A stretch of DNA of 36,345 bases from Caryophanales bacterium (GCA_012840465.1 DULJ01000030.1:1-36345), one strand, 5' to 3'; positions 7,619 to 17,093 are shown, counted from the stretch's first letter. Program-made: numbers and translations. Notes: generated by a model not told the origin, from the sequence alone.

Positions 7619-9064
7619 GTGAAAAAAAGAAGATTTATGGTAAATATTGTAATCTTGGCTTCTCTTTTATTAGCACTACTTGGTTGTACTTCTGAGCAAA
7701 CAAACACGGAAGATGAAAAAAACAACCCAGATTTAACGACAATTCACATCATTGCCGAATCTCCTGAAGCAATCACTTTATTTCGAATGGAAGAACAAGA
7801 GCTCCTAGATAGATACGGCATTAAGCTCGTTTATAATTATCCACAAAGAATTACAGATCGTTTGGAAGACTATCTTTTCTCGACAGACGATACGTATGAT
7901 ATATTTGTTGTTTTCCCAGCAAAAATACCATTATACATTGAAAGAAATATGCTACTCCCACTAGACTCCTATATGGCTAAAAACAAAGATTTCGATAATG
8001 ATATTATCCCTGTGTATCGAAAGCTTTATATGAATTATGACAATCATGATTATGGTGTGGTATATGACGGTGATACCCGCTTACTGTTTTATCGAAAGGA
8101 CTTATTTGAGAAATACAATGATGAATACAAGCACCAATTCGGAGTTGACCTTACTCCTCCAAAGACGTGGAAGGAATATGAACAGGTTGCAAAATTTCTA
8201 ACACGTGACATTGATGGGGATGGGAAAATTGATATCTATGGTACGGCAACACTGAATGCCGATTCGAAGCGATACATTTGGTTTGCTGAACGTTTTATTT
8301 CAATGGGCGGCGAATATTTCGATAAAGACATGCATCCGCTTATTACATCAAAAGAAGGGATTCGTTCCATCAAGGAGCAGATGGCATTAGAAAACAGTGG
8401 AGCAACACCACCGCAATCGATGTTTGACTGGGTCGATCTGAATAACGCTTTCCTTCAAGGCAATATCGCTATGGTTGTTCAGTTCAGTGATACGGCAAGG
8501 TTTTCATTTGATGAACATAAAGAAACTTGGAATTCAAAAATCCCTGGTAAGGTAGGATGGTCATTAGTACCGGGCGAAACCCCTGAATCATCTAGAGGTG
8601 GTACATGGATCGGACGTGTTCTTTCCGTATCAAAAGACTCAAAACACCCGGATCAAGCTTGGCAGGTTATTGAACACATAACATCATTTGAAGCTAGTAA
8701 GGATGCCATTGGATCGTTTGAAACGATTAATGACCCTTATCTCAATAGTCATTTAATAGCAAATGGGAAAGGTCCTTTCCCAAGTGAAAAAGTGAATCAA
8801 GACTTCCTAGATACGGTAAAAGAAAGCCTTAAAAATCCGAATGTTGATTTAATGATTCCAGGTGGTTGGGAGTATATGCAAGTGTTAGACCACTACTTAA
8901 ATCTTGCAATGATTGGCAAAATTTCACCGGAACAAGCACTGCAAAGCTCAGCTGGTGAGTGGGAGAAAATTACCGACAGGTTAGGGCGAGAGGAACAAAA
9001 ACAATTCTATAAAGAGTGGCTACAAAAACTGGAGGAAATCAAAGATGTTAGCGAGGAGAAATAG
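7619..9064 (+). CDS. Extracellular solute-binding lipoprotein (ABC family 1 type)
   Basis: A 481-aa lipoprotein: basic N-terminus, hydrophobic helix and lipobox LALLGC with the lipidated Cys at about residue 23. The rest is a family-1 sugar/oligosaccharide-type binding fold; WKEYEQVAKFLT, GNIAMVVQFSD and the C-terminal EHITSFEAS region are typical of the family. A DIDGDGKIDIYG segment near residue 200 has the spacing of a calcium-binding EF-hand-like loop. The frame extends to a GTG at 7610, but that codon lies inside the AAAGGGTGGGTGA ribosome site, so I place the start at the GTG at 7619. No permease or ATPase gene is adjacent. Instead its last 20 bases overlap the start of a membrane GGDEF-EAL protein, suggesting that it works as a ligand sensor rather than, or besides, as an importer subunit. 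Confidence 0.9.
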   Translation: MKKRRFMVNIVILASLLLALLGCTSEQTNTEDEKNNPDLTTIHIIAESPEAITLFRMEEQELLDRYGIKLVYNYPQRITDRLEDYLFSTDDTYDIFVVFPAKIPLYIERNMLLPLDSYMAKNKDFDNDIIPVYRKLYMNYDNHDYGVVYDGDTRLLFYRKDLFEKYNDEYKHQFGVDLTPPKTWKEYEQVAKFLTRDIDGDGKIDIYGTATLNADSKRYIWFAERFISMGGEYFDKDMHPLITSKEGIRSIKEQMALENSGATPPQSMFDWVDLNNAFLQGNIAMVVQFSDTARFSFDEHKETWNSKIPGKVGWSLVPGETPESSRGGTWIGRVLSVSKDSKHPDQAWQVIEHITSFEASKDAIGSFETINDPYLNSHLIANGKGPFPSEKVNQDFLDTVKESLKNPNVDLMIPGGWEYMQVLDHYLNLAMIGKISPEQALQSSAGEWEKITDRLGREEQKQFYKEWLQKLEEIKDVSEEK

Positions 9065-11573
9065 CATTACATTTCGAATATGGCTAACGATGAATACCCT
9101 TATTCTAATTTGTATTGTTTCACTAGGCTCAATGTATCTCTATCATGAAGCCGATAATTTAGAAGATGGGTTAAGGAGTGAAGGACGTACAGCGGCAACT
9201 ACTTTACGTTCAGCCATTGCTCTTTCAATGCTTAATGAAGATTATAGCAGCATCTCTCCCCTTGCATACTCACTACTGGATCAACCAAACATTCAGTATG
9301 TTATTGTAAGAGATGAAGTCGGGACAGTTGTCAATCAAAAAGGAGAAACATTTACAAATAAGGAGTTATTTATTGAAAAAGTGCCCTTAGTTTATTTCAA
9401 TTCGAATTTGGGTGAGATTGAAATCGCCCTTAAAAAAGATAATTTATTATCAAAGCAAAGGAATTTATACACAGATACAATCTTGATCATGTTAATTGTT
9501 TCCGCTTTTTCCATGTTCATTTCTATTATTATAAGCAGAAAGTTAACACTCCCATTAAAAGAACTCATGGCTGCTGCACGAGCTATGAGCGAAGGAAAAC
9601 GCCATATCCAGGTAAAAGAAGAAGGTACAAATGAGGTCCAATCCTTATCGGTCGTCTTTAATCAAATGGCAACAACAATTGAACAAAATGAGGAGCATTT
9701 GAAAAAGGAAGTTTTAAGGGCCACTTCTAAACTATCTGAAAAAGTAAAGCAACTAAAAACGCTCGGTAATATCGCGCAAGCTGTTTTGAAACCAAATTTA
9801 AATCACCATGATGTTGTAAGTATTATTTTAAAAGAAATAAAAGCGTTTATTAATCCTGACAGACTTTCAGTCTCCTTATTCGAGGACAATAAAGACACTA
9901 TTAGCCTTTATTATATTACAAACAATGACAGTGTTATGATAAATGAAGTCCCATATATGGACACCCCTTTTGAAATCGTAGCAAAAACAAAAAGATCACT
10001 CATTCGAAATGACCTTTCAATAGAAAAGATCTTTGATTGTGAACAGGTTCCCCTAAAACAGGGGATACATTCAACAATTTCATTGCCCATGATTATTAAC
10101 GGAAGTGTTATCGGGACATTAAATATTGGAAGCCTGCAAAAAAACTTTTTTAATGAAAACGGTAAGGAAGATAGTACACTTACCGTTTTTGCAAACCAAA
10201 TTGCCATTGCGATAGACCGCGTTTCAGCTTATGAATCATTGCGTATTTCTGCTTATCACGATTATTTAACAGATTTGCCAAACTACCGCTATTTTAAAGC
10301 TAGTTTGAACAGGGCCTTAACCTCAATAAAAAATCTAAAAAATAATTCCTATCTGCTTGGAGTTATGTTTCTAGACCTAGATCGTTTTAAAATTATTAAT
10401 GACTCACTTGGACATGATTTTGGTGACCTTTTATTAAAACATGTTGCCAATCTTATCGATACATGTGTTGAACCTGATCATACTGTCGGTAGAATTGGCG
10501 GGGATGAATTTATTATCCTTCTTCCCAAAATTAAAGATGGCAATGAAGCGATACAGCTTGCCGAAACAATTACAAATGCGATCAATCATCCGATCACCAT
10601 ATCAGGGTATGAAGTACACATTACATGCAGTATCGGTATTGCTTTATATCCAACTGATGGTGAGGATGCAGATACACTTATCAAGCATGCGGATATCGCG
10701 ATGTACAGGGTGAAGGAGCTCGGTCGAAATAATTATAGTATTTATTCACCACTGGAAGAGGATTCCACTTATGAGCAGCTTATTTTCGAAAATGATTTAA
10801 GAAAAGCATTGGAGCGAAATGAATTCACAGTCTATTATCAACCAAAGGTGAATATTCAAACCGGAAAAATCAGCGGATTAGAAGCACTTGTTAGATGGAT
10901 TCACCCGGAAAAAGGGATTATCCCGCCAGGCAAATTCATCTCCATCGCTGAAGAAACTGGGCTAATTATTCAAATCGGAGAATTTGTTCTAAAAACTGCC
11001 TGCAGACAGGTGGTAGAGTGGCAGAAGAATGGAATTGAGCCGATCATTGTCTCAGTCAATTTATCAACCAAACAATTTTTACAAACCAATCTGGTTAAAA
11101 TGGTTGAGGAAGTTTTACATGATACGGGACTTGCTCCTAATCTGCTTGAGCTTGAAATAACGGAAAGCATGACAGTGGACTTTAATCAAGCGATTATTAC
11201 CCTTAATCTTTTAAAACAATTAGGTATCCAAATTAGTGTTGATGATTTCGGTACAGGCTATAGTTCGCTCAATTACTTAAGAATGCTGCCAATCGATCGC
11301 CTAAAAATTGATCGATCTTTCATTAGCGATATTACAACAAATGCTGAAAATGCAGCCATTGTCTCTACGATCTTAAATATGGCTTATAACTTAAAATTGG
11401 ATGTTATTGCTGAAGGTGTAGAGGAAGAAAATCAAGTAGACTTCCTTCAAAAGATTAATTGTGATGAAGTCCAAGGATATTATTTCGGTCATCCACTTCC
11501 AGCCACTGAGCTGGAGCAAAAATTTCCTGAAATATACGATAAAGCCAAGCTTTGGACTAAGGTTATTGACTAG
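9045..11573 (+). CDS. Membrane HAMP-GAF-GGDEF-EAL c-di-GMP protein
   Basis: An 842-aa sensor. Membrane segment 1 is about residues 11-32, an extracytoplasmic domain spans about 33-140, and membrane segment 2 is about 145-164. A HAMP linker follows (165-217), then a GAF-like domain (about 235-395), GGDEF (about 400-565) and EAL (about 580-835). The cyclase motif GGDEF (485-489) is intact, but the inhibitory site five residues before it reads EPDH instead of RxxD. The phosphodiesterase residues look complete: EALVR (613-617), ELEITES, DDFGTGYSSL (733-742) and EGVE. It is therefore potentially bifunctional. The start codon lies inside the upstream solute-binding lipoprotein gene (20-base overlap), so the two are translationally coupled. 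The lipoprotein probably presents its ligand state to the extracytoplasmic domain. An intrinsic terminator follows at 11840-11867. Confidence 0.92.
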   Translation: MLARRNSITFRIWLTMNTLILICIVSLGSMYLYHEADNLEDGLRSEGRTAATTLRSAIALSMLNEDYSSISPLAYSLLDQPNIQYVIVRDEVGTVVNQKGETFTNKELFIEKVPLVYFNSNLGEIEIALKKDNLLSKQRNLYTDTILIMLIVSAFSMFISIIISRKLTLPLKELMAAARAMSEGKRHIQVKEEGTNEVQSLSVVFNQMATTIEQNEEHLKKEVLRATSKLSEKVKQLKTLGNIAQAVLKPNLNHHDVVSIILKEIKAFINPDRLSVSLFEDNKDTISLYYITNNDSVMINEVPYMDTPFEIVAKTKRSLIRNDLSIEKIFDCEQVPLKQGIHSTISLPMIINGSVIGTLNIGSLQKNFFNENGKEDSTLTVFANQIAIAIDRVSAYESLRISAYHDYLTDLPNYRYFKASLNRALTSIKNLKNNSYLLGVMFLDLDRFKIINDSLGHDFGDLLLKHVANLIDTCVEPDHTVGRIGGDEFIILLPKIKDGNEAIQLAETITNAINHPITISGYEVHITCSIGIALYPTDGEDADTLIKHADIAMYRVKELGRNNYSIYSPLEEDSTYEQLIFENDLRKALERNEFTVYYQPKVNIQTGKISGLEALVRWIHPEKGIIPPGKFISIAEETGLIIQIGEFVLKTACRQVVEWQKNGIEPIIVSVNLSTKQFLQTNLVKMVEEVLHDTGLAPNLLELEITESMTVDFNQAIITLNLLKQLGIQISVDDFGTGYSSLNYLRMLPIDRLKIDRSFISDITTNAENAAIVSTILNMAYNLKLDVIAEGVEEENQVDFLQKINCDEVQGYYFGHPLPATELEQKFPEIYDKAKLWTKVID

Positions 11574-11576
11574 AAT

Positions 11577-11827
11577 CAAATTCGCCTTGGCGTGTTTGCG
11601 CCCAGATTTTTTAGGCCCACAGGACGTGGGTCACAAAGACGTTGCCACAGGATGTGGCGTTCTTAGTCTTTGATCTGCTCGAAAAATTACCTTTTAAAAT
11701 CTGTGGCATCCGCCGGAGGCTTTAACTTTATTCAGCAGGGGGTTGTACCCCCACTGAATTTAAAATACTAACTCGCATTCATCTCACCACTTATGGAAGT
11801 GGGAGACTTCTACTGAATGAAGTTAAA
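11577..11827. repeat. Structured non-coding element, possible MITE or IS200/IS605-type relic
   Basis: About 250 bp of dense inverted repeats. There is an imperfect palindrome at 11577-11599. CCCAC/GTGGG pairs at 11616-11630. GCCAC/GTGGC (11644-11658) is enclosed by CAAAGAC/GTCTTTG (11634-11640 with 11666-11672). GGGGG-TTGTA-CCCCC (11738-11752) is closed by TTCAG/CTGAA. CCACTT-ATGG-AAGTGG is closed by TCTC/GAGA (11782-11806). The motif TTTAACTTTATTCAG at 11721-11735 faces CTGAATGAAGTTAAA at 11813-11827 as near-perfect inverted repeats. No transposase frame lies within. The terminal hairpin resembles right ends of IS200/IS605 elements as I remember them, but the family assignment is an inference. 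Confidence 0.6.
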
Positions 11828-11839
11828 TATTTTCGGGGG

Positions 11840-11867
11840 GCTGTTCAATAAGGACAGTCTCTTTTTT
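11840..11867 (+). terminator. Intrinsic terminator after the c-di-GMP operon
   Basis: GCTGTTC-AATAA-GGACAGT gives a 7-bp stem (with G-U pairs) at 11840-11858 followed by CTC and TTTTTT at 11862-11867. It would stop transcripts from the lipoprotein/GGDEF-EAL operon after the structured element. Confidence 0.65.
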
Positions 11868-11909
11868 CGTCTATAACAGAATGGCATACCCATTATTCGA
11901 AATATATAT

Positions 11910-11938
11910 TTTCAAAATAGACTAAAAACTTTTATAAT
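11910..11938 (+). promoter_or_regulatory. Putative promoter of malate synthase G
   Basis: TATAAT at 11933-11938 with a poor -35 (TTTCAA, 11910-11915) at a 17-bp spacing. It lies about 100 bp before the glcB start. Only the -10 is convincing. Confidence 0.35.
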
Positions 11939-12036
11939 GAAAATAATAAACAAACAAAATAAAGAGAAAAAATACATTTATGTTCAGGAGAGAACTATCT
12001 TTAAAAGAAACGATTTATTTTAGGAGGAAATAGAAA

Positions 12037-14217
12037 ATGACTAAATATGTGAAAATCGGTAATTTACAGGTAGCTTCGATCCTTCAGGATTTTATTAATC
12101 ATGAGGCTCTTCCCGGAACACGGGTTACCACTGATCAATTTTGGAATGGTCTTGAAACACTAATAAACGATTTATCACCCGAAAACAAAGCATTGTTAGC
12201 ACGTCGTGACGAGCTGCAAAGAAGAATTAATGAATGGCATTTAAAGAATAAGGATTCATTCGAATTTGAAGGTTATAAAGCCTTTTTACAACAAATTAAT
12301 TATCTCGAAAAAGATGTAGAAGATTTCGAGATTGCTACCCAAAATGTAGATGATGAGATTGCTATTCAAGGTGGACCGCAGCTTGTAGTACCAGTTGATA
12401 ATGCCCGCTATGCCATCAATGCTGCTAATGCACGTTGGGGAAGTCTTTATGATGCACTTTATGGAACAGATGCCATCAGTGAAGAAAACGGCGCCAACAG
12501 AAGGGGGGCTTATAACCCGGTACGTGGTGAGCTTGTTATTAATTTCGCCAAAGATTTCCTTGATCAAACCATTCCTTTAAACAACGGATCCCATAAAGAA
12601 GCGGCTGCATACCAGATTGTAGATAATCAATTATATGTGCTTCTTACTAATGGTGAAACTACAAATCTTAAAGACGATGAAAAAGTGATCGGATATCAAG
12701 GTGAGGCTCAAAACCCTACTGCCATTTTATTTAAAAATAACCGTCTTCATTTTGAAATCCAAATTGATAAGGAACATCCTATCGGTAAAAACGATAAAGC
12801 TGGCGTAAAAGATGTGCTTATGGAAGCTGCAACAACAACGATTATGGACTTTGAAGATTCAATTGCTGCTGTTGATGCTGAGGATAAGGTAGGCGTGTAC
12901 CGTAATTGGTTGGGACTTATCAAAGGGGACCTTTCAGCAACCTTCCAGAAGGGCAATCAAACAATGACACGTGTCATGAATGCTGACCGCACCTATACCT
13001 CTCTAACTGGTGATACTATTACACTTTCTGGAAGATCATTAATGTTTTGCCGAAATGTAGGACATTTGATGACGAGTAATGCTGTTTTAGATCAAAATGG
13101 TGAAGAAGTTCCAGAAGGAATTTTGGATGCAGCGATTAGCAGTTTAATTTCAACACATGAGTTGATTGGAAATTCTAAACATATAAATTCACAAAAAGGC
13201 TCCATCTATATCGTTAAGCCAAAAATGCACGGTTCTGAGGAAGTTGCCTTTGCTAACAAGTTATTTGAACGTGTTGAAGACATCCTACAATTAGAACGCA
13301 ATACAATAAAAATTGGTGTTATGGATGAAGAGCGCCGTACTTCATTGAACTTAAAAAATTGCATTTATGAAGTTAAAGACCGGATCGTATTCATAAATAC
13401 AGGATTCCTTGATCGTACCGGTGATGAAATGCATACATCAATGGAAGCTGGTCCAATGATTCGTAAAGGTGATATGAAAGCTGCTACATGGCTTGGCTCT
13501 TATGAGAAATCCAATGTAAATGTAGGCTTAACCTGCGGCCTTCAAGGCCACGCTCAAATCGGTAAAGGGATGTGGGCAATGCCTGATTTAATGGCTGAAA
13601 TGTTAAAGCAAAAAATCGGTCATCTAAAAGCAGGTGGCAATACGGCATGGGTACCATCACCAACGGCTGCCACATTGCATGCTTTACATTATCATCAGGT
13701 CAATGTAATTGACATTCAAAATGAAATAGCTAAAAACATTTCCGACCTACGTGATGATATTCTACAATTACCTATCGCTGGAAATCCAAACTGGTCACCG
13801 GAGGAAATCCAACAAGAGCTTGATAACAACTGCCAAGGTATTCTCGGCTACGTTATTCGTTGGGTAGAACAAGGTGTTGGTTGTTCTAAAGTACCGGATA
13901 TCAACAATATTGGATTGATGGAAGACAGAGCAACACTTCGTATTTCCAGCCAGCATGTTGCAAACTGGTTACATCATGGCATTTGTACGACAGAACAAGT
14001 GGAAGAAACATTGAAACGGATGGCAAAGGTCGTTGACGAGCAAAATGCAGGTGATTCTGCCTATCATCCAATGGCACCGAATTATGAAAGCTCTGTAGGC
14101 TTTCAAGCTGCTTGTGACCTTATCTTTAAAGGCTATGAACAACCAAGCGGCTATACTGAGCCAATCCTGCATCAGAGACGTGCTGAGGCAAAAGCTAAAT
14201 TTGCCGTTCAACATTAA
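12037..14217 (+). CDS. glcB: Malate synthase G
   Basis: Condenses glyoxylate with acetyl-CoA to malate and CoA; cytosolic monomer. At 726 aa it has the length of the long G isoform rather than the 530-aa A isoform. Seen: [15 protein letters not shown] in the N-terminal part, [10 protein letters not shown], the core [30 protein letters not shown] carrying the metal-binding acidic residues, [18 protein letters not shown], and [12 protein letters not shown] with Asp at about 630, matching the catalytic base of E. coli GlcB. AGGAGG lies 10 bases before the ATG. No isocitrate lyase or glycolate oxidase gene is in the window, so whether it serves the glyoxylate shunt or glycolate use cannot be decided. 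The convergent LysR gene is the only regulator nearby. Confidence 0.96.
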   Translation: MTKYVKIGNLQVASILQDFINHEALPGTRVTTDQFWNGLETLINDLSPENKALLARRDELQRRINEWHLKNKDSFEFEGYKAFLQQINYLEKDVEDFEIATQNVDDEIAIQGGPQLVVPVDNARYAINAANARWGSLYDALYGTDAISEENGANRRGAYNPVRGELVINFAKDFLDQTIPLNNGSHKEAAAYQIVDNQLYVLLTNGETTNLKDDEKVIGYQGEAQNPTAILFKNNRLHFEIQIDKEHPIGKNDKAGVKDVLMEAATTTIMDFEDSIAAVDAEDKVGVYRNWLGLIKGDLSATFQKGNQTMTRVMNADRTYTSLTGDTITLSGRSLMFCRNVGHLMTSNAVLDQNGEEVPEGILDAAISSLISTHELIGNSKHINSQKGSIYIVKPKMHGSEEVAFANKLFERVEDILQLERNTIKIGVMDEERRTSLNLKNCIYEVKDRIVFINTGFLDRTGDEMHTSMEAGPMIRKGDMKAATWLGSYEKSNVNVGLTCGLQGHAQIGKGMWAMPDLMAEMLKQKIGHLKAGGNTAWVPSPTAATLHALHYHQVNVIDIQNEIAKNISDLRDDILQLPIAGNPNWSPEEIQQELDNNCQGILGYVIRWVEQGVGCSKVPDINNIGLMEDRATLRISSQHVANWLHHGICTTEQVEETLKRMAKVVDEQNAGDSAYHPMAPNYESSVGFQAACDLIFKGYEQPSGYTEPILHQRRAEAKAKFAVQH

Positions 14218-14258
14218 GAAAAGCGGAAGCACCCGCTGGGGGCTCGCGCTAGACAAGC
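14218..14258. repeat. Fragment resembling a dispersed Bacillus repeat
   Basis: Directly after the glcB stop comes AGAAAAGCGGAAGCACCCG with a GC-rich continuation (GCTGGGGGCTCGCGCTAGAC). This AAAAGCGGAAGC opening is a sequence I associate with short repeats found between genes in many Bacillus genomes. Only one copy is in the window, so the assignment rests on memory. Confidence 0.35.
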
Positions 14259-14263
14259 AAAAA

Positions 14264-14295
14264 GGACATGAAGGCATTTAAGTGCCTTCCTGTCC
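14264..14295 (-). terminator. Terminator between convergent glcB and lysR
   Basis: GGACA + GAAGGCA (14264-14276) pairs with TGCCTTC + TGTCC (14283-14295) with one internal mismatch and a 6-base loop. On the minus strand TTTTTGC follows the stem, so it is a good terminator for the LysR gene, and it can also block glcB read-through. Confidence 0.75.
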
Positions 14296-14299
14296 AATA

Positions 14300-15184
14300 T
14301 TAATTACCCGTAAATTTTTTTGCCATATCAATAAATTCTTGAACAGCAAAGGACTGATACTTATTTTTCTTCCAAATCATCCCTAGCTCTAAATTAATTT
14401 CTGGATGTTCAAAAGGGATGGCAACAATATCATTTTTTAATTCATGACAAATCTTGCTTGGCAACAATGCAATTCCGAGTTTAGCTCCTACCATCTCAAC
14501 AATAAAATCCTTCTGCGAAGTTTCACAGACAACATTAGGTGTAAATTCATTTTTCAAACAAACATCCAGTATTCGATCGTGAAGTGAAAAATCTTTTCGA
14601 TATAGGATAAACGGTTCGTTTTCTAACTGAGCGAAATTGATAACTTGACTGGCTGTTAATGGATTTTCTTTATGAACGATTACCATTAACGGATCTTTTA
14701 AAAGTTTAATAACTTCAAAGCTTTCAGTTTTAATCGGGATATTACAAATTAAGCCAATATCTAAATTTCCATCCTCTACTCCCTCTTTTATTACCTTCGA
14801 ACCTACTTCAGTAAGGTGGATTTCAACTAAAGGGTAATTTTCTTTATATTGACTGATTAAGGTGGAGAAAAATGCAGCCCCCATGATCGGTGGGATCCCG
14901 ATTTTGACTTCGCCTTTTTTTAATTCAGCAAGATTATTCAATTCCGATGTCAAATTATGAAAGGCGTCTAATACATTTTTCGTATTAATTAAGACGGCTT
15001 TCCCTGCATCTGTCAGCTCTAGTTGCTTTGGAGAACGATAAAATAAAGGGACCCCTAACTCACCTTCTAAATTTTGAATTGCCTTACTTAAAGATGGTTG
15101 AGATACATGCAGCGTTGATGCTGCCTTTGTAAAGCTTAAGTGTTTGGCTACCTCAGCAAAGTATTCTAAATGCCGAATATCCAA
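14300..15184 (-). CDS. LysR-family transcriptional regulator
   Basis: A 294-aa regulator with the canonical N-terminal winged helix-turn-helix (about residues 1-60, FTKAASTLHVSQPSLSKAIQNLE) and a C-terminal periplasmic-binding-like effector domain (about 90-290, beginning KIGIPPIMGAAFF). The start is a TTG at 15184 behind GGGGTGA; no in-frame ATG near the domain edge is better. It follows the alpha/beta hydrolase gene by 15 bases on the same strand, so both are probably one transcript ending at 14264. Target unknown; candidates are the convergent malate synthase gene and the hydrolase. The HTH and effector sequence resemble the CynR/CcpE-like broad group, but I cannot assign a subfamily. Confidence 0.9.
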   Translation of the reverse strand: MDIRHLEYFAEVAKHLSFTKAASTLHVSQPSLSKAIQNLEGELGVPLFYRSPKQLELTDAGKAVLINTKNVLDAFHNLTSELNNLAELKKGEVKIGIPPIMGAAFFSTLISQYKENYPLVEIHLTEVGSKVIKEGVEDGNLDIGLICNIPIKTESFEVIKLLKDPLMVIVHKENPLTASQVINFAQLENEPFILYRKDFSLHDRILDVCLKNEFTPNVVCETSQKDFIVEMVGAKLGIALLPSKICHELKNDIVAIPFEHPEINLELGMIWKKNKYQSFAVQEFIDMAKKFTGN

Positions 15185-15199
15185 TTATTTCACCCCGTT

Positions 15200-16159
15200 T
15201 TAAGTTCTATCAAACCTGTAATCATCTTTTATATACTTATCTATAAAGTGGATAATTCGGTCCTCATACGCTTTCTTTTGATGTTTATAATTTCGAATAT
15301 GTCCACCTTTTTTGGTAATCCATAGTTCCGCATTAGGAGCATTTTGATAGATTTGCTCACTTTCTTTGTATGAAATAGCCCCGTCCTTTTTGCTATGAAT
15401 GAGCATTAATCCCTTGTCCTTATAGGCTTTAGCCGCAACGTACGGTTTAACCTCTTTTAAATCTAAATCAATAAAAACATTTTCCGCAATGTCGATCATG
15501 TACTTGCCAATCGGGTTGGGAAGACCTGTCCAGTACGTAAAGTTTTTCTTCGTGTATTCCTCTAAGTCTGCGAATGGACTGTCAGCAATAACAGCCTTCA
15601 CATCATCGGACTCGCTTCCGACTATGATCGAAGTGGCTGCCCCCATTGACCAACCAATAAGGGCGATATTATGAATACCTTTTGTTTCTTTTACATATTG
15701 AATTGCTGACAGTAAATCTGTTCTTTCTTTTGCCCCGATCGTTGTATAGCTTTTTTCCGACTCACCACTATTGCGGAAATCATACATAAACACATGAAAG
15801 CCTTCGGTTGAAAACCTTTTTGCAAGTTTAAGCGTATCTATCGGCATATTTTCTCTGTTATCACCATAGCTATGCGAAAAAATCACAGCCTTCTGACTAA
15901 TAAAGTCATGATTTGTACTTGGTATCCACCAACCTTTTAACCGAACATCATCATAAATGTTTGGAAAGGTTACATTTTCATACTCCAAATCATATTTTGA
16001 AGGCAGTTGTAAGATTGCAAGTTTCATTGGGTTCATAACCTTATAACCTGCATATACCGATACCCCAGTTACTACGATAATTAATACTAAAAAAACGATT
16101 AACACGTCTAATAATAGGGCTCTTCTTTGATCTTTTGTTAAAATAAAGATTGATCTCAT
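15200..16159 (-). CDS. Membrane-anchored alpha/beta hydrolase (YqkD-like)
   Basis: A 319-aa protein with one N-terminal membrane helix (about residues 15-38) and an extracytoplasmic alpha/beta hydrolase domain. The nucleophile elbow GWSMGA places the catalytic Ser at about 171. HSKKDGAI provides the probable Asp at 259 and GGHIRNY the His at about 287, so the triad looks complete. The topology and HSYGDNREN oxyanion region match the B. subtilis YqkD type of BAAT/dienelactone-hydrolase-like enzymes. The substrate is unknown; an ester or peptide acted on outside the membrane is likely. The ribosome site is weak. The downstream LysR gene is 15 bases away. A terminator at 16233-16261 separates it from the recombinase gene upstream. 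Confidence 0.88.
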   Translation of the reverse strand: MRSIFILTKDQRRALLLDVLIVFLVLIIVVTGVSVYAGYKVMNPMKLAILQLPSKYDLEYENVTFPNIYDDVRLKGWWIPSTNHDFISQKAVIFSHSYGDNRENMPIDTLKLAKRFSTEGFHVFMYDFRNSGESEKSYTTIGAKERTDLLSAIQYVKETKGIHNIALIGWSMGAATSIIVGSESDDVKAVIADSPFADLEEYTKKNFTYWTGLPNPIGKYMIDIAENVFIDLDLKEVKPYVAAKAYKDKGLMLIHSKKDGAISYKESEQIYQNAPNAELWITKKGGHIRNYKHQKKAYEDRIIHFIDKYIKDDYRFDRT

Positions 16160-16232
16160 GATGGCACACCATTTCTGTATTCATCTTTTATATTTATTAT
16201 TATAATATATTTTCATAAAAACAAGCAAAAAA

Positions 16233-16261
16233 GCGTCTCCAATTTAGAAAATTGAAGACGC
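16233..16261 (-). terminator. Terminator of the tyrosine recombinase gene
   Basis: Arms of 13 bp (16233-16245 with 16249-16261, one mismatch) read GCGTCTTCAATTT...AAATTGGAGACGC on the minus strand with a 3-base loop, followed by TTTTTTGC. A strong intrinsic terminator 23 bases past the recombinase stop. Confidence 0.85.
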
Positions 16262-16283
16262 CATTATTCCCATATTATATAAA

Positions 16284-17093
16284 TCAATCATCATTTATTA
16301 AATATCTTTTTGTTATATTAATATCATTATGTCCAGCAAGTTGGGCCACTACTGCGATATCCAACCCTTTTTCAATTAGATCCCTACAAAATGTATGGCG
16401 CAATTTATGGGGATTAATATCATACTTTTCTAACATATATTGAATAGATCTTGTCGTTAATCGGTTATTCTGTTTTGAAATAAATAACGGTCCTGCATAA
16501 TCCTGCGATAGCGTTTCCAAATAACTCTTCAAAAACTTCAACGCATCCTTTGGAATTGGGACTATTCGTTTCTTATCCCCTTTAGGATTCGTAATCGTTA
16601 CGGTTCCTATTTGTCCATTTATATTAATGTCACTGCGATCTAAATTACATAATTCAGATAATCGTACCCCCGTATACAAAAGCATGTGCACGATTGCAGT
16701 ATTTCGAATATCTTTATCTTTTTCCACATCTTTTAATAGCTGTGTCCGTTCGTCTGCCCTCAAAAACTCAGGGGCAGTTTGATAAATATTTTTTTCTTTT
16801 TCCTTACGCTTAATATTATCCGCGATTGCCGGATGATCAAGGAACTGAGTAAATACACGAATAGTTGCATATATTTTGTCAATTGTTGATGCACTTTTTC
16901 CTTCTTGCTCAAGCTCATTCATATAGTCTTGAATACTGCTATGACTAAGCTTCCTTAAACTTAAATTTCTTTCTTCCAACCAATAACTCAATTTTTGAAT
17001 AGCACTTTTATAAGTATGAATTGTATTAGGAGATTTCTCTTGATGTAGTAGCCATTCTTCAAAACTATCTATTAGACTAGCATCTGAATCCAA
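16284..17093 (-). CDS. Solitary tyrosine recombinase (phage-integrase family)
   Basis: A 269-aa site-specific recombinase. The N-terminal SAM-like core-binding domain spans about residues 5-90 (SPNTIHTYKSAIQKL) and the catalytic domain about 105-269. All six active-site positions are visible: Arg 144 (TGVRLSEL), Lys 171 (NPKGDKKR), His 229 and Arg 232 (HKLRHTF), His 255 (GHNDI) and nucleophile Tyr 264 (KRYL). The start is a TTG at 17093 behind GGGGGGA. There is no excisionase, phage or conjugation gene next to it, so it is not an obvious prophage end; it has its own terminator. It is smaller than XerC/XerD (about 300 aa) and is not the housekeeping Xer by context. It may act on a small repeat, invert DNA, or be a relic. 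Confidence 0.9.
   Translation of the reverse strand: MDSDASLIDSFEEWLLHQEKSPNTIHTYKSAIQKLSYWLEERNLSLRKLSHSSIQDYMNELEQEGKSASTIDKIYATIRVFTQFLDHPAIADNIKRKEKEKNIYQTAPEFLRADERTQLLKDVEKDKDIRNTAIVHMLLYTGVRLSELCNLDRSDININGQIGTVTITNPKGDKKRIVPIPKDALKFLKSYLETLSQDYAGPLFISKQNNRLTTRSIQYMLEKYDINPHKLRHTFCRDLIEKGLDIAVVAQLAGHNDINITKRYLINDD

Noticed and set aside
11461-11673. 70-codon plus-strand frame across the structured element
   Set aside because: It overlaps the end of the EAL domain in another frame and runs into hairpins; not protein-like.
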